From: Streptomyces sp. Sge12
GTDB lineage: Bacteria > Actinomycetota > Actinomycetes > Streptomycetales > Streptomycetaceae
Direction: 5' to 3'
NCBI RefSeq assembly: GCF_002080455.1
Contig: NZ_CP020555.1
Span: 4,146,001 to 4,210,000 of the forward strand
DNA length: 64,000 nucleotides
The notes under the pieces are model-generated. The model made no database searches. It was not told where the DNA came from and was given only the letters and a program-made list of their open reading frames with translations. Below are positions 44,776-52,542 of this stretch, piece by piece; the first letter of the stretch is position 1, and every line of letters starts with the position of its first letter. The translations under genes and the position numbers were made by a program.

Positions 44776-45141
44776 ATGGGACTGTTCGGGAACGCGCACA
44801 CCGTCGACCCCGTGTCGGCGCAGCGGGACTACGCGCGGCTGCTGGGGCAGGGGGAGCAGGTCCATGCTGCCTACCTGCTGATCCGGGACACGATCCTGTT
44901 CACGGACCGGCGGCTGGTGCTCGTCGACAAGCAGGGGCTCACGGGCAAGAAGGTGGAGTACCACTCCATCCCGTACCGGAGCATCACGCACTTTTCCGTC
45001 GAGACCGCCGGGCACTTCGATCTCGATGCCGAGCTCAAGATCTGGATATCCGGCAGCTCGACGCCGATCGAGAAGACCTTCACCAAGGGGGTCGACATCT
45101 ATGAGGTGCAGGCGATCCTGACGCAGTTCGTCGCCCGGTAG
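44776..45141 (+). CDS. PH-domain-like protein
   Basis: A 121-residue single-domain protein resembling bacterial PH proteins (YvbH/bPH type): VHAAYLLIRDTILFTDRRLVLVDKQG and VEYHSIPYRSITHFSVETAG are typical. No signal peptide or membrane segment. Such proteins may bind membranes or proteins; the function is not known. Confidence 0.85.
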   Translation: MGLFGNAHTVDPVSAQRDYARLLGQGEQVHAAYLLIRDTILFTDRRLVLVDKQGLTGKKVEYHSIPYRSITHFSVETAGHFDLDAELKIWISGSSTPIEKTFTKGVDIYEVQAILTQFVAR

Positions 45142-45164
45142 CCGGGCGGGGCGGCCCGGGCCGG

Positions 45165-46079
45165 CTACCGCAGGACGCGCGGGAGGCCGGTCACCGACAT
45201 CACCAGGGAGTAGAGCGAGGTGGTGGCGGTGATGAAGAGGCGGTTGTTCTTGGCGCCGCCGAAGGCGATGTTCGAGACCGGTTCGGGGACGCGGAGGCGG
45301 CCGATCAGGGTGCCGTCCGCCGCGTAGCACCGGACGCCGTCCTCCATTGCGGCCGCCCACAACCGGCCCCCGTCGTCGAAGCGGATGTTGTCGACCCCGG
45401 GGCAGGTGGTGAAGATCCGGTCGTGGGTGAGGGCGCCGTCGTCGGTGACCTCGAAGGCGCGGATGTGGCCGGCCCGGGTGTCCGCCGCGTACAGCTCGCT
45501 CTCGTCGGGGGAGAAGACGAGGCCGTTGGGGCCGAGGAATCCGTCGGCGACCATCCGGACCTCGCCGGTGGCGGGATCGGCGCGGTAGAGATTGCAGGCG
45601 CCGATCTCGCCGGCCGCCCGGTGGCCCTCGTAGTCGCTGGTGATGCCGAAGTCGGGGTCGGAGAACCAGACGGAGCCGTCCGAGCGGACCACCGCGTCAT
45701 TCGGGCTGTTGAGCCGCTTGCCGTCGAAGCGCTCGGCGATGACGGTGAGACTGCCGTCCGGTTCGGTGCGGGTGACCCGACGGTTGCCCTGCTCGCAGGT
45801 GACCAGACGCCCCTCGCGGTCCAGGGTGTTGCCGTTGGGGTGGCCGGCCGGCGAGCGGAAGACGGAGACCGCGCCCGTCGCCTCGTCCCAGCGCAGCATC
45901 CGGTCGTTGGGGATGTCGCTCCACACCAGTTGGCGCCAGGCGGGCAGGTAGAGCGGGCCCTCCGCCCAGCGGCAGTCGTCGTGGAGCCGCTCCAGCCGGG
46001 CGTCGCCGTTCGTACAGCGGCCGGTCCGAAAGCGCTCGTCCAGGATCTCGTACAAGGTGAGGTCAGCTATGGCAGACAC
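45165..46079 (-). CDS. SMP-30/gluconolactonase-family protein
   Basis: A 304-residue six-bladed beta-propeller protein. Metal ligands appear as Glu in RWAEGPLY, Asn in LNSPNDAVVRSDGSVWFSDP and Asp in FSPDESELYAADT. Family members hydrolyse aldonolactones or related lactones; the sugar is not predictable. The GTG start is divergent from an Lrp-type regulator, and a 7-7 inverted repeat lies between them, suggesting control by that regulator. Confidence 0.9.
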   Translation of the reverse strand: MSAIADLTLYEILDERFRTGRCTNGDARLERLHDDCRWAEGPLYLPAWRQLVWSDIPNDRMLRWDEATGAVSVFRSPAGHPNGNTLDREGRLVTCEQGNRRVTRTEPDGSLTVIAERFDGKRLNSPNDAVVRSDGSVWFSDPDFGITSDYEGHRAAGEIGACNLYRADPATGEVRMVADGFLGPNGLVFSPDESELYAADTRAGHIRAFEVTDDGALTHDRIFTTCPGVDNIRFDDGGRLWAAAMEDGVRCYAADGTLIGRLRVPEPVSNIAFGGAKNNRLFITATTSLYSLVMSVTGLPRVLR

Positions 46080-46100
46080 GATTCCCCCTGGAAGAGTTCT

Positions 46101-46117
46101 ACCGAACTATGTTCGGT
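46101..46117. promoter_or_regulatory. Palindromic operator between the SMP-30 and Lrp genes
   Basis: ACCGAAC-TAT-GTTCGGT is a perfect 7-bp inverted repeat with a 3-base spacer, 21 bases upstream of the SMP-30 start and 69 bases upstream of lrp. It probably binds the Lrp/AsnC protein. Confidence 0.65.
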
Positions 46118-46186
46118 CTGATGGTGAGATTGCAGGATCAGGTACCGTCTTCGCAAGGGTCGACAGGCCCATGAGAGGAAGATTGC

Positions 46187-46621
46187 GTGGACGACATCGA
46201 CCGTGCGCTCGTCCTGCGCCTGCAGCAGGACGCCGGCCAGTCGTACGCCGCCCTGGGCACGGCCGTCGGACTCTCGGCGGGGGCGACCCACGAGCGCGTA
46301 CGCAAACTGCGCGAGCGCGGGGTGATCCGGCGGACCACCGTCGACGTCGACCCGGCCGCCGTCGGCAGCGGAGTCCTGGCCTACGTGATGGTCGACTCCA
46401 ACGCCTGGATGGGCGAGTCCGGCGCCGACTTCGCGGCGATCCCCGAGATCCAGGAGGCGCACATCATCGCGGGCAGCGCGTCCGTGCTGGTCAAGGTGCG
46501 CACGGCGTCGACCGAGCAATTGCAGGACGTCCTGCGCCGCCTCTACGCCATCAAAGGCGTCAGCGGCACGCACGCCACCGTCGTCCTGGACACCTTCTTC
46601 GAGCGGCCGCTCCCGCTGTGA
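46187..46621 (+). CDS. Lrp/AsnC-family transcriptional regulator
   Basis: A 144-residue regulator; GTG start after GAGGAAG. N-terminal helix-turn-helix YAALGTAVGLSAGATHERVRKL, then an AsnC effector domain (about residues 65-140) with VLVKVRTASTEQLQDVLRRL. It lies divergent from SMP-30, with a palindrome between. The downstream gene starts inside its stop codon (GTGA). Confidence 0.92.
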   Translation: MDDIDRALVLRLQQDAGQSYAALGTAVGLSAGATHERVRKLRERGVIRRTTVDVDPAAVGSGVLAYVMVDSNAWMGESGADFAAIPEIQEAHIIAGSASVLVKVRTASTEQLQDVLRRLYAIKGVSGTHATVVLDTFFERPLPL

Positions 46622-47511
46622 CGTGGTGGTGCACCGGGATCCGGTGGAAGGACGGCCGGCCCGCCATCGGGTGGTACGGGGACGGGCGCGGCGAGCGGGT
46701 GAGCGAGCTCGTGTACGGGCAGCGGATCGCCTTCACCGCAGCCGGGGAGCGGCACTGCCTCGGGGTGTGGCGGGCCGGGAAGCGGACGCCCTGCCCCACC
46801 GCTGACACCGTGCCGGGCCGCACCGGGAACGCGCAGTGCCCCGAATGCGCCCGCCTCGACCGGTCGTTCTCCGTGGCCGCCGACACCAACGCCGCCGATC
46901 CGCGGACCTACCGGGTCTACCTGGCCTGGTTCGGGCCCGGCATGGTCAAGGTGGGCATCACCGCCGAGGAGCGCGGGCCCGCCCGGCTGCTGGAGCAGGG
47001 GGCGGTGACATGGGCCTGGCTCGGGCGCGGTCCGCTGATGGCCACCCGGCGCACCGAGGAACTGCTGCGGGCGGCGCTCGGGGTGCCCGACCGGATCGCG
47101 TACAGCCGCAAGCGCGCCGCACGGGCGCACCTGCCGGGCGCGACCGACCGGGCCCGGGAGGTCGCCGAGCTGCACGCGCGGGCGGCGGCGCTGCCCGGGT
47201 GGCCCGAGTCGCTGGAGCGGGTGGACTGCGAAGTGGCCGACCATGCCGGGGTGTTCGGGCTGGACGCCCTGACCGGTGCGGCCGGGCCGGAGCGGGTGCT
47301 CGCCGAGATGGTGCCCGGCGCCTGCGTCGTGGGCCGGCTGGTGGGCGCGGCCGGTCCCGACCTGCATCTCGCGGACGGGCTCGTGGTGGACACCCGGCTG
47401 CTGGCCGGCTGGGAACTCACTGCCCCCGGGGAAGAGGCCGTGACGGCGGTGCCGACGGCGCAGATTCCGCCCGCCGCCGGTGCTCCCGCCGCCCAGGACG
47501 GGCTGTTCTGA
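46618..47511 (+). CDS. DUF2797 family protein with GIY-YIG-like core
   Basis: A 297-residue protein translationally coupled to lrp by a GTGA overlap. Cys residues in PCPTADT and AQCPECARL can form a zinc site. The segment YRVYLAWFGPGMVKVGIT followed by RGPARLLEQGA resembles the GIY-YIG nuclease core (VY..., KVGIT, R, QGA). DUF2797 is known as a conserved actinobacterial family without an assigned role; nuclease activity is inference. Confidence 0.75.
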   Translation: MTWWCTGIRWKDGRPAIGWYGDGRGERVSELVYGQRIAFTAAGERHCLGVWRAGKRTPCPTADTVPGRTGNAQCPECARLDRSFSVAADTNAADPRTYRVYLAWFGPGMVKVGITAEERGPARLLEQGAVTWAWLGRGPLMATRRTEELLRAALGVPDRIAYSRKRAARAHLPGATDRAREVAELHARAAALPGWPESLERVDCEVADHAGVFGLDALTGAAGPERVLAEMVPGACVVGRLVGAAGPDLHLADGLVVDTRLLAGWELTAPGEEAVTAVPTAQIPPAAGAPAAQDGLF

Positions 47512-47659
47512 TCTTCGTGACACCGGCGCCGACCGCGCCGGGCCGCCGTCCGGGCCGGCGTCCGGGCCGCGGCGAGCATGGTCAAAACTTGGATCCCTTT
47601 GGCCTCCCGGAGCCGTTTCCGGTGGACATGCCGGGGGCTCTCCGCAGAGGGTGTTCGAC

Positions 47660-47998
47660 ATGACCACTCAGCCGGTTCCGGCCTTCGAACCCCCTTATGT
47701 CATGGCCGTTTTCAGCAACACACGTACCGCCGAAGACAGCGGATACCCCGAGACCCTCGCGCGGATGAACGAGATCGTCCGGGCGAATCCCGGCTTCCTC
47801 GGGTACGAGTCCGCGCGCACTCCCGGCGGCCTCGGCATCACCGTCGCCTACTTCCGCGACCACGAGTCCCTCACCGTGTGGCGGGAGGACCTGGAGCACC
47901 GCGCGGCGATGAAGCAGGGCCGCGCCGACTGGTACGAGAGCTACACCCTGCACGTCGCGACCGTCGAGCGGAGCCACGGCTTTGTCCGCAACGGCTGA
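47660..47998 (+). CDS. Antibiotic biosynthesis monooxygenase domain protein
   Basis: A 112-residue single ABM-fold protein: VMAVFSNTRTAEDSGY, ARMNEIVRANPGFLGYES and YFRDHESLTVWREDLEH are typical. The next gene, an amidohydrolase, starts 17 bases before this stop in another frame. Small ABM proteins act as cofactor-free monooxygenases or haem-degrading enzymes; the substrate cannot be named. Confidence 0.85.
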   Translation: MTTQPVPAFEPPYVMAVFSNTRTAEDSGYPETLARMNEIVRANPGFLGYESARTPGGLGITVAYFRDHESLTVWREDLEHRAAMKQGRADWYESYTLHVATVERSHGFVRNG

Positions 47999-48863
47999 GG
48001 CGGTCCGCACCTTCCGGGAAAGGCTCGGCCTGCCCGGACTGGTCGACGTCCACACGCACTTCATGCCCGAGCGGGTCCTGGACAAGGTCTGGGACTACTT
48101 CGACGCGGTCGGCCCGCTGACCGGCGTCGCGTGGCCCATCACCTACCGGCACGAGGAGGAGCAGCGCGTGGCGCTGCTGCGGGAGTTCGGGGTCCGCGCC
48201 TTCACCGCCATGCTCTACCCGCACAAGCCGGCGATGGCGGCCTGGCTCAATGCCTGGTCCGCGGATTTCGCCGCCCGCACCCCCGACTGCCTGCACACCG
48301 CGACCTTCTTCCCGGAGGAGGGCGTGGTCCCGTACGTCCGGCGCGCCGTCGACTCCGGGGCCCGGATCTTCAAGGCGCACCTCCAGGTCGGCGGCTACGA
48401 CCCGAACGACGAGCGGCTCGACCCCGTCTGGGGGTTGCTCGCCGAGGCCGGTGTCCCGATCGTGGTCCACTGCGGATCCGGTCCCGTCCCGGGCAAGTAC
48501 ACCGGCCCCGATCCGATCGCCCGCCTGCTGTCCCGCCACCCGGGGCTCCCGCTGGTCATCGCCCACATGGGCATGCCCGAGTACGCCGACTTCCTCGACC
48601 TCGCCGACCGGTACGCCGAGGTCCGCCTGGACACCACCATGGCCTTCACCGACTTCTCCGAGCAGTTCAGCGGCTTCCCGCCCGGTGACCTCGGACGGCT
48701 CGCGGACCTCGGCGACCGGATCCTGCTCGGCACCGACTTCCCGAACATCCCCTACCCCTACGAGCACCAGCTCGTGGCCCTCGAACGGCTCGGCCTCGGC
48801 GACGACTGGCTGCGCGCGGTCTGCCACGACAACGGTGCCCGGCTCTTTCGCCTCGACGGCTGA
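47982..48863 (+). CDS. Amidohydrolase-family (metal-dependent hydrolase) protein
   Basis: A 293-residue TIM-barrel hydrolase. Metal ligands HxH in GLVDVHTHF, His in VVHCGSG, and Asp in LLGTDFPN. A TTG start at 47982 is used because no suitable ATG or GTG precedes the HxH motif; a GGAG sequence precedes it. It overlaps the ABM gene, suggesting a shared pathway. Amidohydrolase-2 members include decarboxylases of aromatic acids; the substrate is unknown. Confidence 0.85.
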   Translation: MSATAEAVRTFRERLGLPGLVDVHTHFMPERVLDKVWDYFDAVGPLTGVAWPITYRHEEEQRVALLREFGVRAFTAMLYPHKPAMAAWLNAWSADFAARTPDCLHTATFFPEEGVVPYVRRAVDSGARIFKAHLQVGGYDPNDERLDPVWGLLAEAGVPIVVHCGSGPVPGKYTGPDPIARLLSRHPGLPLVIAHMGMPEYADFLDLADRYAEVRLDTTMAFTDFSEQFSGFPPGDLGRLADLGDRILLGTDFPNIPYPYEHQLVALERLGLGDDWLRAVCHDNGARLFRLDG

Positions 48864-48942
48864 CCCGGCCCCTTTTCCTTTCTCAGGAAATTCACAGGTA
48901 GGCGCAAGAACGCTCTCAGAGGCACCGGCCAGCGTGGTCGGT

Positions 48943-49710
48943 ATGACTGCGACGACCACCTCCCATGCGTCCACGTCCACCCAGCACCCCACGGCCCTGG
49001 TGCGGCCGGACGGCGGGCCCTGCCGGGTCCTCGTCGTCGACGACGAGGCCTCGCTCTCCGAGCTGCTGTCCATGGCCCTGCGCTACGAGGGCTGCGAGGT
49101 CCGCAGCGCCGGCGACGGTGCCGGGGCGGTACGGGCGGCCCGGGAGTTCCGGCCGGACGTGGTCGTCCTCGACATCATGCTCCCCGACATGGACGGCCTT
49201 GCCGTCCTGGGGCGGCTGCGCCGGGAGATCCCCCAGGTCCCCGTACTGTTCCTGACCGCCAAGGACTCCCTGGAGGACCGCATCGCGGGCCTGACCGCGG
49301 GCGGCGACGACTACGTCACCAAGCCCTTCAGCCTGGAGGAGGTCGTCGCCCGGCTGCGCGGCCTGGTCCGGCGCTCCGGCGCGGCGCAGGCCGCGCGCGG
49401 CGGCTCGGTGCTGGCCGTCGGCGATCTGCGCCTCGACGAGGACAGCCACGAGGTGGTGCGGGGCACCCGGGAGGTCCACCTGACCGCCACCGAGTTCGAG
49501 CTGCTGCGCTACCTGATGCGCAATCCGCGGCGCGTGCTGAGCAAGGCGCAGATCCTGGACCGGGTGTGGTCCTACGACTTCGGCGGCCAGGCCAACGTGG
49601 TCGAGCTCTACATCTCCTACCTGCGCAGGAAGCTGGAGAGCGGCATCGGCATGCCGCCGATGATCCACACCCGGCGTGGCGCCGGATACCTGATCAAGCC
49701 GGCCGAGTAG
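48943..49710 (+). CDS. OmpR-family response regulator
   Basis: A 255-residue regulator. Receiver: DD in LVVDDEASL, phospho-Asp in VVVLDIMLP, Thr in FLTAKDS, Lys in YVTKPF. The C-terminal winged helix has LTATEFELLRYLMRNPRRVLSK and VELYISYLRRKL. It precedes and touches the histidine kinase, and two glycosyltransferase genes follow, so the system may control a surface glycan. Confidence 0.95.
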   Translation: MTATTTSHASTSTQHPTALVRPDGGPCRVLVVDDEASLSELLSMALRYEGCEVRSAGDGAGAVRAAREFRPDVVVLDIMLPDMDGLAVLGRLRREIPQVPVLFLTAKDSLEDRIAGLTAGGDDYVTKPFSLEEVVARLRGLVRRSGAAQAARGGSVLAVGDLRLDEDSHEVVRGTREVHLTATEFELLRYLMRNPRRVLSKAQILDRVWSYDFGGQANVVELYISYLRRKLESGIGMPPMIHTRRGAGYLIKPAE

Positions 49711-51248
49711 TGGCCCTGCGCACGAAACGGCGGCCGCGCCGCCGCCGGCCCTGGTCGCTGCGCACCCGGCTCGTCGTCTCGGCGGTGGCACTGATCGCCG
49801 TGGTGGGCGCGGCCATCGGGACCGTCACCACCTTCGCCCTGCGCTCGTACCTGGTCACCGAGCTCGACGAACAGCTGAAGACCTCCGTCAGGATGGCCGC
49901 CCGGGCGCCCGGCGGAAAGCCCGCCCGGGAGAACAGCGCCGGTTTCGTCATGGCTCCGGGCAGCCCGCTGGACGCCGCCGGGATCCGGCTCGATCCCGCC
50001 GGGGCCGTCGTCGGGACCGCCCGCAACGCCCGCGTCGACGGCTGGTCGGCCGACCCGCCGCCGCCGCTGACCGAGTCCCAGGGCAAGGCGCTCGCCCAGG
50101 CCGCCCGCAAGGCCGCGCAGGGCAAGCCGGAGCCCGTGGACGCCGAGCTTCCGGGCCTCGGCAGCTACCGGGTGCTGATCGCCGCCGACGGGAGCTTCGC
50201 TCTCGGCTTCCCGCTGAGCGACGTCGATTCCACTGTGCGCACCCTGGTGGGGGTGGAGCTCTGCGTCACCCTGGCCGGGTTGATCGCGGCCTCGCTGGCC
50301 GGGCAGGCCCTGGTCGGGGTCGCCCTGCGCCCGCTGCGCCGGGTCGCCGCCACCGCCACCCGGGTCTCCGAACTCCCCCTTCACCAGGGCGAGCCCGCCC
50401 TCCACGAGCGGGTGCCGGACGCCGAGGCCGACCCCCGCACCGAAGTGGGCCAGGTCGGCGCGGCCCTCAACCGGATGCTGGGCCATGTCTCCTCCGCCCT
50501 CACCGCCCGCCAGCAGAGCGAGATGCGGGTCCGGCAGTTCGTCGCCGACGCCAGCCATGAGCTGCGCACCCCGCTGGCCTCCATCCGCGGCTACGCCGAA
50601 CTGACCCGCCGCGGACGCGAGGAGCCGGGCCCCGATACCCGGCACGCCCTGGGCCGGATCGAGTCCGAAGCCACCCGGATGACCGGCCTGGTCGAGGACC
50701 TGCTGCTGCTGGCCCGGCTCGACGCGGGCCGCCCCCTGTCCACTGCCGATGCCGATACCGACCTGGCCCCGCTCGTGGTCGATGCCGTCAGCGACGCCCG
50801 CGCCGCCGGTCCCGAGCACCACTGGCGCCTGAACCTGCCCGACGAGCCGGCCCCGGTACGGGCCGACCCGGCGCGGATCCAGCAGGTTCTGGTCAACCTG
50901 CTCGCCAACGCCCGTGCGCACACTCCGCCGGGCACCACCGTCACCGCCCATGTTTCACGTGAAACATCCGCCGTCCGGCTGCGCATCGAGGACGACGGGC
51001 CCGGCATCGCGTCCGACCTGCTCCCCCGCGTTTTCGAGCGGTTCGCCCGCGGCGACGCCTCGCGCTCGCGCGCGGCGGGCTCCACCGGGCTCGGACTGGC
51101 CATCGTCCAGGCCGTCGTCACCGCGCACGGCGGGCGGGTCGACGTGCGGAGCGAGCCCGGACGGACCTGCTTCGAAGTGCTGCTGCCGCACGCGCGACCG
51201 GACCGCAGCGACTCACAGGCAGGGCACAGGCTCAGCACACAGCGGTGA
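49710..51248 (+). CDS. Sensor histidine kinase (HAMP type)
   Basis: A 512-residue kinase. GTG overlaps the regulator's stop by one base. Membrane helix 1 is about residues 20-45; an extracellular domain of about 140 residues follows, then helix 2 (about 180-205) and HAMP. Phospho-His in DASHELRTPL, N-box NLLANARAHTPPG, G boxes EDDGPGIA and STGLGLAIV. A parS site codes for HVSRET between the N-box and the D box. Confidence 0.95.
   Translation: MALRTKRRPRRRRPWSLRTRLVVSAVALIAVVGAAIGTVTTFALRSYLVTELDEQLKTSVRMAARAPGGKPARENSAGFVMAPGSPLDAAGIRLDPAGAVVGTARNARVDGWSADPPPPLTESQGKALAQAARKAAQGKPEPVDAELPGLGSYRVLIAADGSFALGFPLSDVDSTVRTLVGVELCVTLAGLIAASLAGQALVGVALRPLRRVAATATRVSELPLHQGEPALHERVPDAEADPRTEVGQVGAALNRMLGHVSSALTARQQSEMRVRQFVADASHELRTPLASIRGYAELTRRGREEPGPDTRHALGRIESEATRMTGLVEDLLLLARLDAGRPLSTADADTDLAPLVVDAVSDARAAGPEHHWRLNLPDEPAPVRADPARIQQVLVNLLANARAHTPPGTTVTAHVSRETSAVRLRIEDDGPGIASDLLPRVFERFARGDASRSRAAGSTGLGLAIVQAVVTAHGGRVDVRSEPGRTCFEVLLPHARPDRSDSQAGHRLSTQR
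50952..50965. promoter_or_regulatory. parS: parS, ParB-binding site (copy 7)
   Basis: Exact GTTTCACGTGAAAC inside the kinase ATP-binding domain gene, read as VSRET in the segment TAHVSRETSAV. Confidence 0.93.
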
Positions 51249-51273
51249 CAGGGCGCCCCGCGAATGTCGGACC

Positions 51274-52542
51274 ATGCGAACCGACACCTCTCCCGGGGCC
51301 CTTCCGGCCCGGGCGCCCCTGGCGCCCGTGCCCGGCGAGCCCGTCCTCGACGTGGTGATCCCTGTCTTCAACGAGGAGAAGGACCTCGGCCCGTGCGTCC
51401 GCAGACTGCACGAGCACCTGACCCGGACCTTCCCCTACCCGTTCCGGATCACGGTCGCCGACAACGCGAGCACCGACCGTACCCCCGAGGTCGCGCGGGG
51501 GCTCGCCACCGCACTGGACGGCGTACGCAGCACCCGCCTGGAGGAGAAGGGCCGGGGACGGGCCCTGCGCACCGTGTGGTCCGGTTCCGAGGCCCCCGTC
51601 CTCGCCTACATGGACGTGGACCTCTCCACCGACCTCAACGCCCTGCTGCCGCTGGTCGCACCACTGATCTCCGGCCATTCCGACCTCGCCATCGGCACCC
51701 GCCTGGCCCGGTCCTCACGGGTGGTGCGCGGAGCCAAGCGGGAGTTCATCTCCCGCGCCTACAACCTCCTCCTGCGGTCCTCCCTCGCGGCCCGGTTCAG
51801 CGACGCGCAGTGCGGATTCAAGGCGATCCGGCGCGAGGTGGCCCAGCGGCTGCTGCCGCTGGTGGAGGACACCGGCTGGTTCTTCGACACCGAACTGCTC
51901 GTGCTCGCGGAGCGCGCCGGGCTGCGGATCCACGAGGTTCCGGTGGACTGGGTCGACGACCCCGACTCCACCGTCCACATCGTCCGGACCGCCACCGAGG
52001 ACCTCAAGGGCGTCTGGCGCGTGGGCCGGGCACTCGCGGTCGGCGCGCTCCCGCTGGACCGGCTCGCCCGCCCCTTCGGTGACGATCCGCGCGACCGCGC
52101 CGCACTGCCCGGGGTCGAGGGCGGACTGGCCCGCCAGCTGCTCGGCTTCTGCGCCGTCGGAGCGCTGTCCACCGTGCTCTACCTGCTCCTGTACTCCGCC
52201 TTCCGGGCCGGGACCGGCCCGCAGTTCGCCAACGGCGCCGCACTGCTGCTCTCCGCGATCGCCAACACCGCCGCCAACCGCCGCCTCACCTTCGGGGTGC
52301 GCGGCCGGGACCGGGCCGTGCGCCACCAGGCCCAGGGCCTCGTGGTGTTCGGCATCGGGCTGGCCCTCACCAGCGGCTCGCTCGCCGCACTCGCAGCGGC
52401 CAATGCCGACCCCGCCCACGGCACCGAACTGGCCGTGCTGATCACCGCCAACCTCGCCGCCACCGTGCTGCGCTTCCTGCTCTTCCGCGCCTGGGTCTTC
52501 CCCGAGCGGCGCGACACTCCCGCGAAGGACGACATTCGATGA
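51274..52542 (+). CDS. Glycosyltransferase family 2 / GtrA fusion
   Basis: A 422-residue protein. The GT2 domain (about residues 20-245) has VVIPVFNEEKDLGPCV, NASTDRTPEV, and a DxD in AYMDVDLST; it resembles dolichol/polyprenyl-phosphate sugar transferases. The C-terminal part (about 285-415) is a GtrA-like four-helix domain (AVGALSTVLYLLLY, NTAANRRLTFGVRG). Such fusions transfer a sugar to a lipid carrier and help flip it across the membrane. The next gene starts with ATGA overlap. Confidence 0.9.
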   Translation: MRTDTSPGALPARAPLAPVPGEPVLDVVIPVFNEEKDLGPCVRRLHEHLTRTFPYPFRITVADNASTDRTPEVARGLATALDGVRSTRLEEKGRGRALRTVWSGSEAPVLAYMDVDLSTDLNALLPLVAPLISGHSDLAIGTRLARSSRVVRGAKREFISRAYNLLLRSSLAARFSDAQCGFKAIRREVAQRLLPLVEDTGWFFDTELLVLAERAGLRIHEVPVDWVDDPDSTVHIVRTATEDLKGVWRVGRALAVGALPLDRLARPFGDDPRDRAALPGVEGGLARQLLGFCAVGALSTVLYLLLYSAFRAGTGPQFANGAALLLSAIANTAANRRLTFGVRGRDRAVRHQAQGLVVFGIGLALTSGSLAALAAANADPAHGTELAVLITANLAATVLRFLLFRAWVFPERRDTPAKDDIR

